Below are positions 13,701 to 24,438 of a DNA stretch of 64,000 bases, one piece after another. This stretch comes from Litoditis marina. Lineage: Eukaryota > Nematoda > Chromadorea > Rhabditida > Rhabditidae. How positions within the stretch are numbered: the stretch's first letter is position 1; each line of letters begins with the position of its first letter. The notes beneath the pieces were generated by a model. The model did no database searches, had not been told where the DNA came from, and saw only the letters and a program-made list of their open reading frames with translations. The stretch is taken from assembly GCA_964036275.1 (NCBI GenBank), contig OZ038437.1, positions 5,043,241 through 5,107,240 on the forward strand, in the 5' to 3' direction. A program made the translations under genes and the position numbers.

Positions 13701-16426
13701 TTACCGGTTACCTACCGAGGTAACCTGAAAAATAGGTTACCAAAAAAGGGTTAGGTTACCTAAAAACCCGGTTAGATATAGAATTCACCGAAGTGGGTTA
13801 ATCTGATCAATCGATATATATGCTTAGTATGGTTATGGTATATATGATTAGAAAACAAAATGTTCCACGATTTGAATGAAATTGGGCTAAATTGGAAGTT
13901 TTGGTAAGCTGGATCCTGCTGCTGTTCGACTGTCGCCTTCTGAATGCAATGTTCCCTCATGAAAAAATAGTAAGCACAACAAATTGTGCTGTCAACTGGT
14001 AAAATAAGTTATGGATGGTCCTCGTTAGAAGGTGATTGAGTTGATCAATATTAGAATTGTATCACACAGAAGTCGATGTTTATTGTCTTCGCTTCGGTTT
14101 GTTTGTAATGCACAAGGAAACCCACTCGGAAACAATGATCGTGAGAAATACTGACTATAAGGAAACAACATCTGAGATGTGGTTTGGACTGCTTAGTCAG
14201 CTGATTTGTCGAGTTTTGATCGAAAATCAACAGGAGCGAACTTCAAACACAGCGGTCCACAGCTAAATGCACAACGCACCCGCTCTCGCCTGAGCGGACC
14301 CCATGTTCGTGTTGTATATGTTGTGGTATTCGGGCGAATTCTTTATTTAACCCGGTAATTCGTTAACCCTAGCCGTTAACCATTAACCGGGTTACCTTGT
14401 GGTTAACCCTTCTGTCAACCACTTGGTAACCCTAAATTTGCCCCAAAACACATTGTAAAAGAGGGTTAACAAGTGGTTAACAAAAGGGTTAACCAGGTAA
14501 CCCGGTTAAGGTTACCTGGTAGGGTTAACGAATTACCGGATTCCTTGTGGATTTGGCCTGGTATTCGTATTCTTTCAGTCTGAAGAAGTCGATATCTGTG
14601 ATCGAGACGCATATCGATCCGTTTGATCTGAGTCTTCTGTCCACCCTGCTGACAACCAACATACGACTGGCAACACAGAGATCTCAGGTGGGTTGGTATG
14701 GCTGCCATTTTCCCCGTAAAGACAGCAGAGGGTGTGATTGATTGAGTGATGCGGGGCGGTCGTTTATCACTTACCAATAACAGGCGAGAGAGTGTGTAGA
14801 TCAATGATACGCAGACTGGTTGGCCCCTCGCCAAACCCCACCCCTCACAAAATCGATGGTACGGTGTCCACAGCGGTGTGACGAATTCTATGTGGAGGAA
14901 CTCACCACCATACTATAGTAAAGTGGCCCGAATAGTTAGAAAAGGTGCGAAAACGGCCTCCTTTCTCGCCAATTCGTTCGAGTTGGCCTATTTTGATTTG
15001 AAATCATGAATTTTCACGAATGTGTAATTCATTAAGTACGTTGCATGGTTGTGATCTACTCATCTAATCAATATTCTATTCAATCGATTCCAGCTGTTGT
15101 ACTCGTGCATTCTGGTCGACGTACTGCCGAACAAGGACTCACAGCCCTCGAAAACGTACTCGCAGGTATGTTTTGCAGATGTACCGAAGTATCATAAGTA
15201 AATTGAATAGTCACGTAAAGTTAGCATTCTAATGAGGTAACGTGCACTTTTCGGTGCACGTTTCTGAGTTCTGCTGTGTTTAACATGTTTCACGTGACTG
15301 TACAATTGACTAACAGTATATTCATAGTTTTTTCAATGCAAGTCGTCTCTTCTAGTTTCATACTTGTATCCGGTTCAGTTCTGTTACTTTTCCAATAGTG
15401 AAAGTTAAATTTTTTTTAGAGTTTTCGCCGAAACTCGAAATTTTTAACTGATTCCGCCCCTATTCGGTGGAGAAGCTATCTTGGTGTGCCGTGAGCAGGT
15501 GTGACCAAGACCAAAGACCAAACTACAATACTAAAGTTGACTGAACCGTGTTTGAGTTTTTGAAAACTTTCAACTTCAGGTTGTGGACATTGTGCCACGC
15601 ACGGAACATCCGCAACGAGTTTCACTCATCCCACGCCTGGACAGGAATGTAAGTATTGTCTCTCCACCTCTCTTTCTCCGTCTCTCTTTTCTCTCTCTCT
15701 CTCTCATTCCTTCTTTTCCAGCCCGTCGAGGAGGCCTCCAAACGAATCCAGGCTGCCAAAGCCCCCAAGAACAAACTGTTGGCCACCCCACAGGCTGGAG
15801 GTCAGTATTTGTAGTTTGCATAGGGAGCTGCCAAATAGTCGTTTGACATCGTTCACAATTTTCGACCGAAAAGCAGCCAAAACAAACTAGGAAAACAACA
15901 CCTGAATGGCTTATCGAATAGGGTTAAACCGTAGAGAACCCATAACTCCTATAACTAGTAGGGATCCTATAACTCATGATTATTATAAATAGAGGGCCAG
16001 CTATATCCACCACGAAAACCAAACGTGTCATAATTCAAATCGAAAGTAGGTCAGCATGAAAATAGACTGGTCACGGCGTTCTCGCCTACAGTAATTTTTG
16101 CGATTAAAATCGAGCTCCGTCCACAAAGTTTTCGTGGCGGGACACTGTATCCCACTGCAATTTGGCACGGTCAGAGCACTATTTCGCTGCGGATCGCGCT
16201 TATTTTGACGCGAATCATTTGCGGAGCGTCTAAAATCGAGGACGCGAGTTCCTTATTTGTTAAAGCTGTTTTGGAGAACGCCGTGTGGTTAAAGGCTTTG
16301 TAACTATCATTCATCAAATGACATCGCCTTTGAAAATTTTCCTTTTCAGGTTCCAAGAATTCGGCTTCCCTCAGTTCACTCTACGACAAAATGTCGAGCA
16401 GCTTCAGCTTCTTTGGAAATGGATAA
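63..16426 (+). CDS. COG1: COG1, conserved oligomeric Golgi complex subunit 1 (C-terminal part, 11 exons)
   Basis: COG1 is a subunit of the COG tethering complex, which captures retrograde vesicles at the Golgi. Exons: 63-211, 757-891, 1398-1574, 9655-9757, 12761-12922, 13330-13451, 14579-14687, 15094-15165, 15580-15648, 15722-15800, 16350-16426 (TAA at 16424). All have GT/AG borders and all ten splice phases agree, giving about 417 codons; the N-terminal part lies left of the window. Family landmarks that line up with animal COG1 in order: EVCLARCRLCLAL, the ATEWEKVDL block (vertebrate ATSWDEL), a LFALCRRLG helix, IQLLFDCRLLN, the diagnostic HIDPFDLSLLSTLL, and RVSLIPRL near the end. The tail is short and serine-rich. 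Two introns are very large (8.1 and 3.0 kb): the first holds a complete antisense gene and the second an exon-derived satellite. Decayed copies of exon edges lie beside four of the exons. Family call is firm; the first and third junctions rest on phase and weak similarity. Confidence 0.82.
1049..1138 (+). repeat. Decayed copy of the 3' part of COG1 exon 757-891
   Basis: The segment repeats the end of the preceding exon (KAGMEVQLEAIRETLAEAVAEAIG) at high nucleotide identity, from GGCGTGGAGGTCCAG to GAAGCTATTGGCAG. It includes a GT donor (CAG|GTGACG). A 6-bp insertion after GTCCAG breaks the frame, so it is not an alternative exon. It lies about 160 bp into the following intron. Confidence 0.85.
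1676..1746. repeat. (GA)n microsatellite in COG1 intron
   Basis: About 70 bp of GA repeats 100 bp after an exon donor. Similar CT runs lie at 222-275 and 3368-3400. Confidence 0.95.
2315..2592 (-). repeat. Two ~104-bp tandem copies of the transposase-like gene's 3' end
   Basis: The coding end of the last exon (plus-strand CTACTGTGCCGTGTACAG, 2593-2622) recurs at 2384-2413 and 2488-2517, each preceded by a CACGTGAC-rich spacer. The unit therefore spans the stop codon and the start of the 3' flank. The copies include the stop-codon position but have drifted upstream of it. Confidence 0.8.
2593..6328 (-). CDS. Merlin/ISXO2-like transposase-derived protein, 396 aa, 10 exons, probably domesticated
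   Basis: Exons in transcript order: 6328-6248, 5987-5890, 5737-5606, 5410-5299, 5111-5007, 4340-4201, 3952-3763, 3309-3205, 3056-2974, 2737-2593. Each has GT/AG borders, all nine junction phases agree, ATG at 6328, stop TAG at 2595-2593. Layout: acidic Ser/Glu-rich N-terminus (aa ~20-50); zinc-ribbon-like pair C120-x4-C125 and NGYVWRCRSC (C144, C147); hydrophobic helix FFIFMLIWC (aa 177-185); then a degenerate DDE core with IGGEGRTVEVLE (aa 233-244), EFPDRQ, TTVVMRD (D310) and LKTIADVW (aa 332-339), ending with DPFAYEYVFRRRF. Merlin and bacterial IS1016/IS1595 transposases carry the same order (GYRWRC, IGGPGKTVEIDE, PDR, SD, TIE-x-LW). Here the first catalytic Asp is L243 and the Glu is A336, so it should not transpose. 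An open 10-exon frame with dead catalysis suggests a host gene. It lies wholly inside a COG1 intron, antisense. Family assignment is from remembered motif patterns. Confidence 0.75.
4483..4657. mobile_element. ~175-bp MITE with 13-bp inverted ends GGCGGCGTAGCAA
   Basis: GGCGGCGTAGCAA at 4483 is matched by TTGCTACGCCGCC ending at 4657. The interior carries many CTCATGAG/TCATGAG palindromes. It lies in an intron of the transposase-like gene. No coding capacity; superfamily unknown. Confidence 0.6.
4689..4716 (-). repeat. Copy of the acceptor edge of transposase-gene exon 4340-4201
   Basis: Plus-strand ACCAGATCAGCATGAAGATGAATAACTG matches 4316-4343 with two changes. It copies the FFIFMLIW codons and the CAG acceptor. 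It lies about 350 bp upstream (in transcript sense) within the preceding intron. Confidence 0.8.
6329..9654. other. Non-coding part of COG1 intron upstream of the nested gene
   Basis: No exon with convincing codon structure was seen on either strand. It holds the inverted GGGGACG minisatellite (6547-6938), a poly-C run (6858-6886), a GC-rich patch at 7840-7920 that could belong to the nested gene's promoter, and a GA-rich tract at 9118-9200. Confidence 0.6.
6547..6938. repeat. Inverted pair of GGGGACG minisatellites
   Basis: 6547-6668 is built of AAAGGGGACGAGGG-type units. 6790-6938 is its reverse complement (CCTCGTCCCCTTT units) with a poly-C run inside. The outer ends also match (CCAATGGGGG / CCCCAATGGGGG). 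The whole could form a large hairpin. Confidence 0.8.
9720..12263 (+). repeat. 18-copy 141-bp intronic satellite derived from a COG1 exon end
   Basis: GGCCAGCC landmarks recur at 9725, 9873, 10014 and then every 141 bp (one unit 140) to 12128, giving 18 units. Copies 2-18 are nearly identical. Unit 1 (148 bp) begins inside COG1 exon 9655-9757: its first ~38 bp code for YGQPVMALALAT and the next bases are the real donor GTATGT. In copies 2-18 six bases are gone, leaving ACGGTTTCAG, so the donor is lost. Each unit also holds a perfect 8-bp stem, GGTTACCT/AGGTAACC, with a 4-base loop. Because 141 is a multiple of 3 the minus strand stays open over the array; this is not taken as a gene. Confidence 0.97.
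12476..12505 (+). repeat. Short copy of the acceptor edge of COG1 exon 12761-12922
   Basis: TTCTTCTCAGGAAAGGGAAGG matches TTCTTCTCAGGAATGGGAGAAGG across the true acceptor at 12751-12773. It lies 275 bp upstream in the intron and provides a decoy AG. Confidence 0.6.
12585..12705. repeat. Small cluster of ACCGGTTA/GGTAACC words
   Basis: CCGGTTAAAACGGTTAAA, TAGCCGGTTTTC, CTGGTAACCGAG and CACCGGTAAGGTTA lie within 120 bp just upstream of a COG1 exon. It resembles the word-built foldbacks nearby, without clear ends. Confidence 0.4.
13038..13118 (+). repeat. Decayed copy of the donor edge of COG1 exon 12761-12922
   Basis: The run starting TGTCGACGCCTGGGCGACG repeats 12851-12930, including the donor region (GAG|GTAGGTCA versus GAG|GTTGGTCA). 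A TGA in the original frame shows it is not a usable coding exon. Confidence 0.85.
13489..13506 (+). repeat. First copy of the 3' end of COG1 exon 13330-13451
   Basis: GTTCCCTCATGAGAAGT repeats the last bases of the exon across its donor (TTCCCTCATGAGAA|GTTAGT). It sits 38 bp into the intron, just before a foldback element. Confidence 0.65.
13519..13785. mobile_element. GGTTACC-word foldback element, copy 1
   Basis: About 267 bp between AATTCCACAACTAAGCGGG and its near reverse complement CCCGGTTAGATATAGAATT. The interior is almost all variants of GGTTACC/GGTAACC, so it is strongly palindromic. Copy 2 at 28989-29253 has the same order of blocks. No open frame. Confidence 0.85.
13908..13963 (+). 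repeat. Second copy of the 3' end of COG1 exon 13330-13451
   Basis: This copies the exon stretch encoding GWIQLLFDCRLLNAMFPHE with one substitution, up to CCTCATGA. The donor is destroyed (GAAAAAATAG). It lies 0.5 kb downstream of the exon, on the far side of the foldback element. Confidence 0.88.
14345..14541. mobile_element. GTTAACC-word foldback element
   Basis: CCGGTAATTCGTTAACCCTA at the left pairs with TAGGGTTAACGAATTACCGG at the right. The ~160 bp between is a string of GGTTAACC/GGTAACC variants. It sits in a COG1 intron, 38 bp before an exon. Confidence 0.85.
14697..14891 (+). mobile_element. ~197-bp TATAG-ended repeat family D, copy in COG1 intron
   Basis: It shares CCATTTTCCCC.TAAAGACAGCAGAGGG, TTGAGTGATGCGGGGC, GTGTGTAGATCAATGATACGCAGAC and AAATCGATGGTACGGTGTCCACA with the copies at 38629 and 46962. 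It begins 9 bp after the exon donor at 14687. Confidence 0.8.
15197..15320. mobile_element. MITE family C (CACGTG type), copy in COG1 intron
   Basis: Contains AATAGTCACGT.AAGTTAGCATTCTAATGAG, GTGCACGTTTCTGAGTTCTGCTGTGTT and TGTTTCACGTGACTGTACAATTGACTAACAGTATA. The same blocks occur at 43268, 53499 and 58145. Confidence 0.75.
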
Positions 16427-16543
16427 AATTTCGGAATTTAAAAATATTTATTTCTATTGCACGGAGTTTACATAATTGGTTTCCAGGGGTTTAACTGTGA
16501 TACGGTATTGTGATTATTAATAATGAAATGTTCAGTGTTTACG

Positions 16544-16549
16544 AATAAA
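16544..16549 (+). promoter_or_regulatory. Poly(A) signal AATAAA of COG1
   Basis: A canonical AATAAA lies 118 bp after the COG1 stop codon in an AT-rich 3' UTR. It is the first such hexamer downstream. Confidence 0.6.
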
Positions 16550-16881
16550 TAATGTAAATTGTTCTGTTGTTTTTGGAATGCTTGAAGGGTTTGCGAACTA
16601 GCTTTTCTTTGTTTTCAAAAGAAGAAGACGTATGATATATGGTATGTATTGGATACGCTGGTTCCAAAACTAGCTTATACGATGAATGTTTCCATATCCC
16701 GTTGGGTTTGTAAGTTGATGCCGTTGCGTTTTGGTCAGAAATTTTGGCTTTTTGGTCAAAAGGGTGGAATTGCAAACTAACTAGGCGAACAAAAAAACAA
16801 AAGTTTGCTCACTCCCATAATAAGCCTAATTTCTGCTTACACGTTTGGTTAAATTACAACCAGTTCTAAAACGTAAATATT

Positions 16882-17408
16882 ATTCATGAAAAAGTGGGGG
16901 CCCAACGACTGTGAGATTTGTCTTCTGCTGTGTGCCCCTTAGACAGCTACTCTCAAATGGAGCAGCTACTGCTACAAAAACCGAAAAATAATAATATACT
17001 CAAGTATAACTGTTCATCACAAACATACAAAAGTCGTAAAATATTTTTCAAACCTGTAAACTAGAATCTACAAATCACAGCTGCGAAAGAGAGAACAACT
17101 GTTGAATAATATGACAAGCGTAGCACTTAGAGTTGAAGTATCGACAAAAAACTATAAACCTTTGTCCGCAACACCAGAAAATTTACAATGGACTACGTTG
17201 AGTTAACATCTATGATTTGTAGATTCTAGTTTACAGGTTTGAAAAATATTTTACGACTTTTGTATGTTTGTGATGAACAGTTATACTTGAGTATATTATT
17301 ATTTTTCGGTTTTTGTAGCAGTAGCTGCTCCATTTGAGAGTAGCTGTCTAAGGGGCACACAGCAGAAGACAAATCTCACAGTCGTTGGGCCCCCACTTTT
17401 TCATGAAT
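16882..17408. mobile_element. 527-bp foldback element with 196-bp near-perfect arms
   Basis: Arms 16882-17077 and 17213-17408 are near-perfect reverse complements, from ATTCATGAAAAAGTGGGGG inward to CAAATCA. A 135-bp unpaired centre has no coding capacity. The near identity implies recent origin or hairpin-driven homogenisation. Confidence 0.93.
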
Positions 17409-17496
17409 TTTTCTCTTTTTGTATACATGCCGTAGGTATGTAGTTTGATCTGTACGGTGCAGATAAAATTGTTTTCTCAATGAACCACTTGTCAAG

Positions 17497-17975
17497 AATT
17501 ACCATCATTCGAAAAAATATGACGTCAACATTGCAGTTCTAAAAACTTACTTCGTCTGCCCTTCGGAATCCCAGAACACGTCATATTTAGACAAAGTTTC
17601 ATCGTTAATATACCATTTTCAAGATATTTTCAGCACTTGAAAATATATTTCACGTCAATTTTTTCAAAAGTTGACGTCATCTGGCCTTCTGAATTCCAGA
17701 ATACGTCATATTTAGACAAAGTTTCATCGTTAATATAACATTTTTAAGATATTTTCACCATTTGAAAATATATCTGACGTCAACTTTGCACTTTTCAAAA
17801 ATGACGTCATCTGGTCTCCAGAATCCCAGAATACGTCACTCTTAGATTGAGTTTCACCGTTAGTTGACCCTTTCTAAGATATTACCATCATTTGAAAATA
17901 CATGTGACGTCAACTTTGCACTTTTCAAAAATGACGTCATCTGGTCTCCAGAATCCCGAAGGACGTCAGAACTAC
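17497..17975. repeat. Four-unit degenerate ~130-bp tandem repeat
   Basis: Units share GACGTCA, CAGAATCCCAGAATACGTCA, TTTAGACAAAGTTTCATCGTTAATATA, AAGATATTTTCA and TTTGAAAATATA. TGACGTCA palindromes mark each unit boundary. Confidence 0.85.
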
Positions 17976-18119
17976 AATACTTCATATTCAAACAAATTGC
18001 ACGTTGGCATCATATTTCAATTTTCAAGCAAATCGGTAATTGTTTCTCTACGTTACAGTACAGTTTGAGTTATCGACCGGACAGAGAGAGTGAGAGAGCG
18101 TGCTGAATGGAGAGACGCA

Positions 18120-18440
18120 GACACTTTTCGAAAAATGTCTATAACTTTGATTAAAACAATTTTTTTGCAAATTTTTTTTGGTCCGCCAGGGTTTGAGTAG
18201 GTATCACATGTCTTCCACAATTTTCAACAAAATAGATTCAGTAGAAACCCTTAAACTGGGAATTTTCCCTTATCACGATTACACACTCCGAAAACGTCTA
18301 TAACTTTGACAAAAACAATTTTTTCCTAATTTTTTTTTGGTCCGCGAGAGTTTGAGTAGGTATCACATGTCTTCCACAATTTTCAACGAAATCGATTCAG
18401 TAGAAACCCTTAAACTGGGAATTTTCCCTTGTCACAACTT
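18120..18440. repeat. Two-copy ~163-bp tandem repeat
   Basis: Both copies carry CGAAAA.TGTCTATAACTTTGA, GGTCCGC.AG.GTTTGAGTAGG, TATCACATGTCTTCCACAA and ACCCTTAAACTGGGAATTT, starting at about 18127 and 18290. Confidence 0.85.
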
Positions 18441-20061
18441 CTGTTTTGCAAATTTCGGCCTTTTTATGGGGAAACTAAAAAAACGGAGGCGCGCATTAGC
18501 CGGACCAAAGACAAATCTCGCACAGCGCTTCGCGCTGCGCGCGATTCTTTTGTAGAAATTATCATTGAAATAATATCCCGCTCTTTCGAGGGGATTCCAA
18601 AAATTGAGTAAAACTCATAATTTTTCGTCTGCACGGAAATCTTTAGTAAAAGGCGAAAGATTTTCACGGTTAAATGCAGACGAAACAGAGATTCAATTAG
18701 TGATTTTCGAACCAGCGCGTCCCTGGCTGCGCCGTATCTAGTATTGGTAAATCAAATGTGTGCGCGCTGTTGGCTGGGTCAGCGGATTAGCATCGGGGCA
18801 GCGTTTAGAAGAGGCGCCAAATTATAGTTTCGAATATTACAACACGTTACATTGAACTTTTAACTATTTTAGCAAATAAACAGATGAAAAAATTGATGGT
18901 GTAATTTCAAATAATGTTTTTGTAACTATTCGATTAGAAAGATTAAACAACTTACGTTTAAACACATTTATTTATGTTTTGAAGAATATCGGAAATGAAA
19001 AGCAATATAAAAGAGTAAAAATGTATGAAATCGATATAATAAAAACTTCATTGCACGAGTTCGACTTCATATGTTTAATAAGAGTAATATCCACATACAT
19101 TTGAACTAAACAAATTTGACCTATTGTCCAAATAAAGCTAAAATAGAAACACATTTCAATAATGAAACCCGTTGTGTTGCGCATGCGGAAGGGGGTTCAC
19201 CGGGTTATGAATGTCAAATTCTTCGTAAAACCGGGTTCAAATTGAACTAAACTAGAAAAAAAATTGTGTTAGGATAGTTGAAATGGTCTATTTCACGCAA
19301 AATGAATGTGTATGTGAAAAACTAAAATATGTGATGAAACAATTAGACGTGAACATTGAACAAAACTAAAAGAGACTTTTTCACGTGGACGTTTTAGCAG
19401 GCGTTAATAAAACGTGTGAAAAAACTTCGTTAGGACTCTTTCAACGAATAAAATTCTTGAGAAGTATAAGAATGAAGAAAGTTACAAAAACTTAGAAATG
19501 AACTCTAGCAAAATTCTGTATAGTCTTACACTTGGAAACTACTATACTCAATGATAGGTACCAGTTGGATTATAATACTAAAGCTAATAAGAAATAAGTC
19601 GATGGTGAGAATGTTTGGTGATATAGAGATGGTTTGTATAAAGTGCCGACTAGGGTCTGACTAGATCGATTGATGACTAGGTTTGACCTTGGATTGACTA
19701 GACTACAAGCTACAATAAACATAAAAAAACTGTGCAGATTATGACGACAAAATGTACAAATTACCATGAAACATGACGAATTTTCGTTAAAGAAGACCGG
19801 ATTGGATTGTGTATTTAATACCGTTTCACAAAAGTACACGTTCTCGTTAAAAACTAAACAAAACACTTCATCTACGCGTCTTTGTCAGGTGAATGCACTT
19901 TTAACTATGAATGTACACCTCGCTGGTGGGTCACAAAATCAAGCACTACTACATGAAATAGAAATTCCTTTCCAGTCTTCTTTAAGCATAACATAGTTTG
20001 CTAAAAAACTGAAATCTCATGTAGTTTGTAGTTTGAACTTCAACCTCTTAAAGGAGGAGTG

Positions 20062-23000
20062 TCAGCAGAGGTTCAGAGGACACATGAACTTATCGGTTTC
20101 AAGTCCGACCGAGAAGAAGCAGAAGCCAACATAGGACACGATCATTATCACTCCGAAGGCCTTGTTCATTCTGAAAATGGGGATGTATATAACCTTTATG
20201 ATATTATAATAGTTATATAACAATACAGTAATAGTATTATTATTATTATTATAAGTGCTCTGTTCATGCTGAAAATAAGGGGACCGGAAAAATTTCAGCT
20301 GTGTTTGTAGTTTGATCCCCCGGTGCTCATCGGTTGAAATCCGTGAATCATGGCTAGCATCGAGATCAAACTACAAAAAATTTGGTTACTCCCTAGACTT
20401 CTTCGAGGAATTTAATTAAAAAAATTTACACAGTCAACAACATAGCGTTGTAGTACGTTTCTTTGCAAAAAAGGCGTGAAATTCCCAGCGCCTTTTTGAC
20501 GCCAACAACACCTTCACACAACACCCAGTGATACGGGAGAAAAATAAAGCTTGTATTGTATTGTATTGTAAATTAAGGAGAACATAATTATTCGAGACCA
20601 AATTAGGATGAAACAAATACAAAAAGTGAACTTACCGCCATTTCGAAACGAAGATTGAAAACACCAAAACGACCAGCATAATGAACAACATTCCAACGGA
20701 ACACAACAAGCCCTTGCTGAAATGGTTTCAGATGAATCCAAGGACATTTGCGCCAATTTTCTGAGATTGAACAGCTACAAAAATGAGAGCTTGGAGGTCA
20801 AAGAAGTCGCAGATTGGTAAGACACTCTGCGTCTCTCTGACCTACACACTTTCTCGTCTGGGCCGGTACAGAAGTAACGAGAACTATGACGTGGGAATGA
20901 CTCCGACTATACCTGCTGACAGAGATAGATTCCACGGGCTCTCCGGACCGAAGTGGCTCGATTATAAAGTACATCAGCCAGGGAAACGGTAGTCTGGAAC
21001 GTTTGATTTCACGCATAATTACGTTTGGACATAATTTTCTATAAGAATGGACCACAGACATCCCTAATGTGCATCGTTTTTCCAAATTTCGTTTAGATAG
21101 GTGTATCACGAAATCTCAGGTTTCAACCGAAATCCCATTAACGGCTGCAATGAATTTTCAAGTGAAAGATCGAACTGATACAATTAGATAGATGTCCTTT
21201 TCTTACTGTAATGTCCAATTCAAAGCTCTGTTTTCAAAATTTCACTAATTTTTTGCTAACTGTCAGAGACGCAGAGCTTGATTTGGAGTGAATGAGTATT
21301 GATTGCGCGCACTTCTCTGACTCTCGTGCCTTTTCGGATAACGCCGTTAGCCAAATTCGGCATTCAATGCAGCCCCCCTTCAACCCAGCTTCCAAACCTC
21401 ACATGGCTTCTCTACCTCTCTATACTTCAGGGCAAAACTCCAAAACTCTGTCCGTAGAGATATAATGTCTCAGGAGTAATACAATGAATCAACTCTTCAA
21501 AAAAAGTCCCACAAATCCCATTAAGGACTGAAAACGTTTTGCAGATCAAATGAGGCAACAAATCAATAAAAGATTCTTGACCAACCCGACACAGACGTCG
21601 AAGATGTTGCTGCCAACCGAACTGGAGACAGCCATGTCACCCAGACCTTTTCGGGCCACGATCACACTGCAAGAAAGAATATTGAGAAAATATAGTCTTG
21701 TTCATTTCTACTGAGACTCTTACAGTATGAGTACGAAATACGACCACAGTCCGTTTTAAACACGTGTAGCGGACGAAAAAATAATCGTTGTAGCTCAATA
21801 TCGAAACACACCGTAAGTCACAAACTATAACTTTTCTATCTATACTACAAACTATAAATATTTGGGAAAGAGCCGACCGTGTAGTCAAAAAAACCCAGTT
21901 TATTCACGTAAAAAGGAACCAACCTGGTTATCAAGTCGGGAATACTGGTACCGGCCGCCAGTATCGTTAGACCAATGATCTGAAACAGAATTATGAGGTT
22001 TTTCTATGAACTGCGGTAGCAAGAACTATGAGGATTCATCGAATTATCGTTGTGCTTTGATCTTGATCCACGCTATTGTTCACGAATCGCGACCGAAAGG
22101 AGCGGTATCAAACTATAGTCTGTTTCACGCACTTATAACCCTCTACAGTAATCCGCGCAAACTTCCAGGTTCTCTTTAGGTAGTTTGATGTTTTTAGAAT
22201 GACTTAAAACTTTGCTATTGTGTTTTCTACCCTCACTCCTACAAACTCTTAAAGTTTGAGATCAAAATAATAATTTATTCATTAGAAATAGCCTTCTGAA
22301 TATTTTACAGATTACTGTAGAAGGACATTGATTGGTGAAACGAACTATACACACACAGCGAAAAGAGGCAAACGCGCGCATACTTTTTTCAGAGTCAGGC
22401 AACACGACCTGACAATCTAGGTGTTGAACAAAAGGTAACTTATTTGTCTTTTTCAACTCACCCACCTCAGCTGGTAGCGGTAACGTGTTTCTTCCAATTT
22501 ATTACCAGAGACAGAGAAAGAGAGACAGAGAGAGAGAGAGAACAAAAGAAACAGGAGAGAGATATAGAAAGAAAGAGAGAGAGAACACGCACCTCCGTTG
22601 GCAGTGCCAGTGTTTCTCCCAGTGTATTTGCCCACCAGACCATGAGATAGGAGAAGAAGGCGATCCATAGTATAGAGTTCACGAAGGTGAATGGGTACCA
22701 CTTGCGACTGCCCTGAAGTATTCAAAGTATTCAACAACTCAGAATATTATGTGTTTTCGTTTTATCTGGGTTCAATGTAAAATAGCCAATGATAGATTTT
22801 TTCTGGGAATAAGGCTGGGGGCCAGCATGACATAGGTCATTCTCTTGACTTTACGAAAACTGAGACTATTGGCGGTTGCTAAAGTACAATCCTAAAAAAT
22901 TGACCTATCTACAGTAACCTGAACTTGGAGGGGGGGGGGGGGCTGAAGTATAACCCCGCTGGCATAAGCAACCTCATTCTTGACATGGGGTGTGGTTACG

Positions 23001-24391
23001 ACATCAGCATCAAATAAACTGAGGTATACCTTGAGTTGTCACCTACACCCGAGTACGTATGCTAGAAGATCCCGAAACCTTCATCCCATCCTGCGTCTCC
23101 TCAATCATACGCTATTTCTCTACTCTTACATCCCGCCGGGATGTGAGAGACGAGAAATAGTGTGGCAGAGCGAGAGACGCAGGATGGGATGAAGGTGTCG
23201 GGATCTTCTAGCATACGTACTCAGAGCGCCTATACTAATGGGAGGGGAGGGGGGGGGGGGCAGTATATTCCCGAATAGAAAAAGTATAACTTTTAATAAA
23301 AAACACAATAATAACCAACCTCCTTCCTAACATCGGGTATGGTTACCCACATGGGAATGAGGATTGGGGCCAGCATTACGTAGGTTATTCGCTTGAGCCA
23401 CTCATCGGGCCACGACATGTCCAGGGGTTGCTCCTCCTCTTCTTCTAGTATTGATTTCTGAACGGAATATTGATTTTTATAAGTTGTTTAAAGAGAAATA
23501 CAGAGAGGGAGAGAGAGAGCGCGCGAGAGAGTAAAAAAGGGAGAGACAGACAGAGGCTGCTCCTCCTCCTCTTCTAGTATTGATTTCTGAACAAAATATT
23601 GATTTTTATAAGTTGTTTAAAGAGAAATACCGAGAGGGGGAGAGAGAGAGAGAGTAAAAAAGGGAGAGACAGACAGAGGCTGCTCCTCCTCCTCCTCTTC
23701 TAGTATTGATTTCTGAATGAAATATTGATTTTTATAAGTTGTTTAAAGAGAAATACAGAGAGGGAGAGAGAGAGCGCGCGTGAGAGTAAAAAAGGGAGAG
23801 ACAGACAGAGGCTGCTCCTCCTCCTCCTCTTCTAGTATTGATTTCTGAACAAAATATTGATTTTTATAAGTTGTTTAAAGAGAAATACAGAGAGGGAGAG
23901 AGAGAGAGCGCGCGAGAGAGTAAAAAAGGGAGAGACAGACAGAGGCTGCTCCTCCTCCTCCTCTTCTAGTATTGATTTCTGAACAAAATATTGATTTTTA
24001 TAAGTTGTTGGAAGAGAAATACAGAGAGAGGGAGAGAGGGAGAGAGAGTAAAAAAAGCAGAGACAGACAGAGGTTGTTCTTCCTCCTCTTCGAGTATTGA
24101 TTTCTGGAAGCTAATGACTATATATACGTTGTTTCAGGAGAAGTACAGAGAGAGAGAGAGAAAGAGGAGAAGAGAGACAAGGGAGAGAGAGAGAGAAGAG
24201 AGAAAGAGAAGAGCCAGAGAGAGACAAGGCGATATAGAGAGCGCGAGAGCGCGAGAGAAGATCTTCTTCAAGTATTGATTTCCGAGAATATTGTAGAACT
24301 TGTTGTAATCCATTCAGACAGACAGAGAGAAGGAAGGAGAGATGAAGTAAAGAGAGGGTGCTGTAAGAGAGCAGAGGAGAGAGTGAGACAG

Positions 24392-24438
<47 letters not shown>

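Larger units (their letters stand above)
16427..20061. other. Intergenic region between COG1 and the exchanger
   Basis: No supportable gene. Contents are the 16882-17408 foldback, two tandem arrays (17497-18440), a CG-rich AGCGCTTCGCGCTGCGC patch at 18520-18545 whose match is at 56668-56690, and AT-rich DNA. Both flanking genes end here (convergent). Confidence 0.6.
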
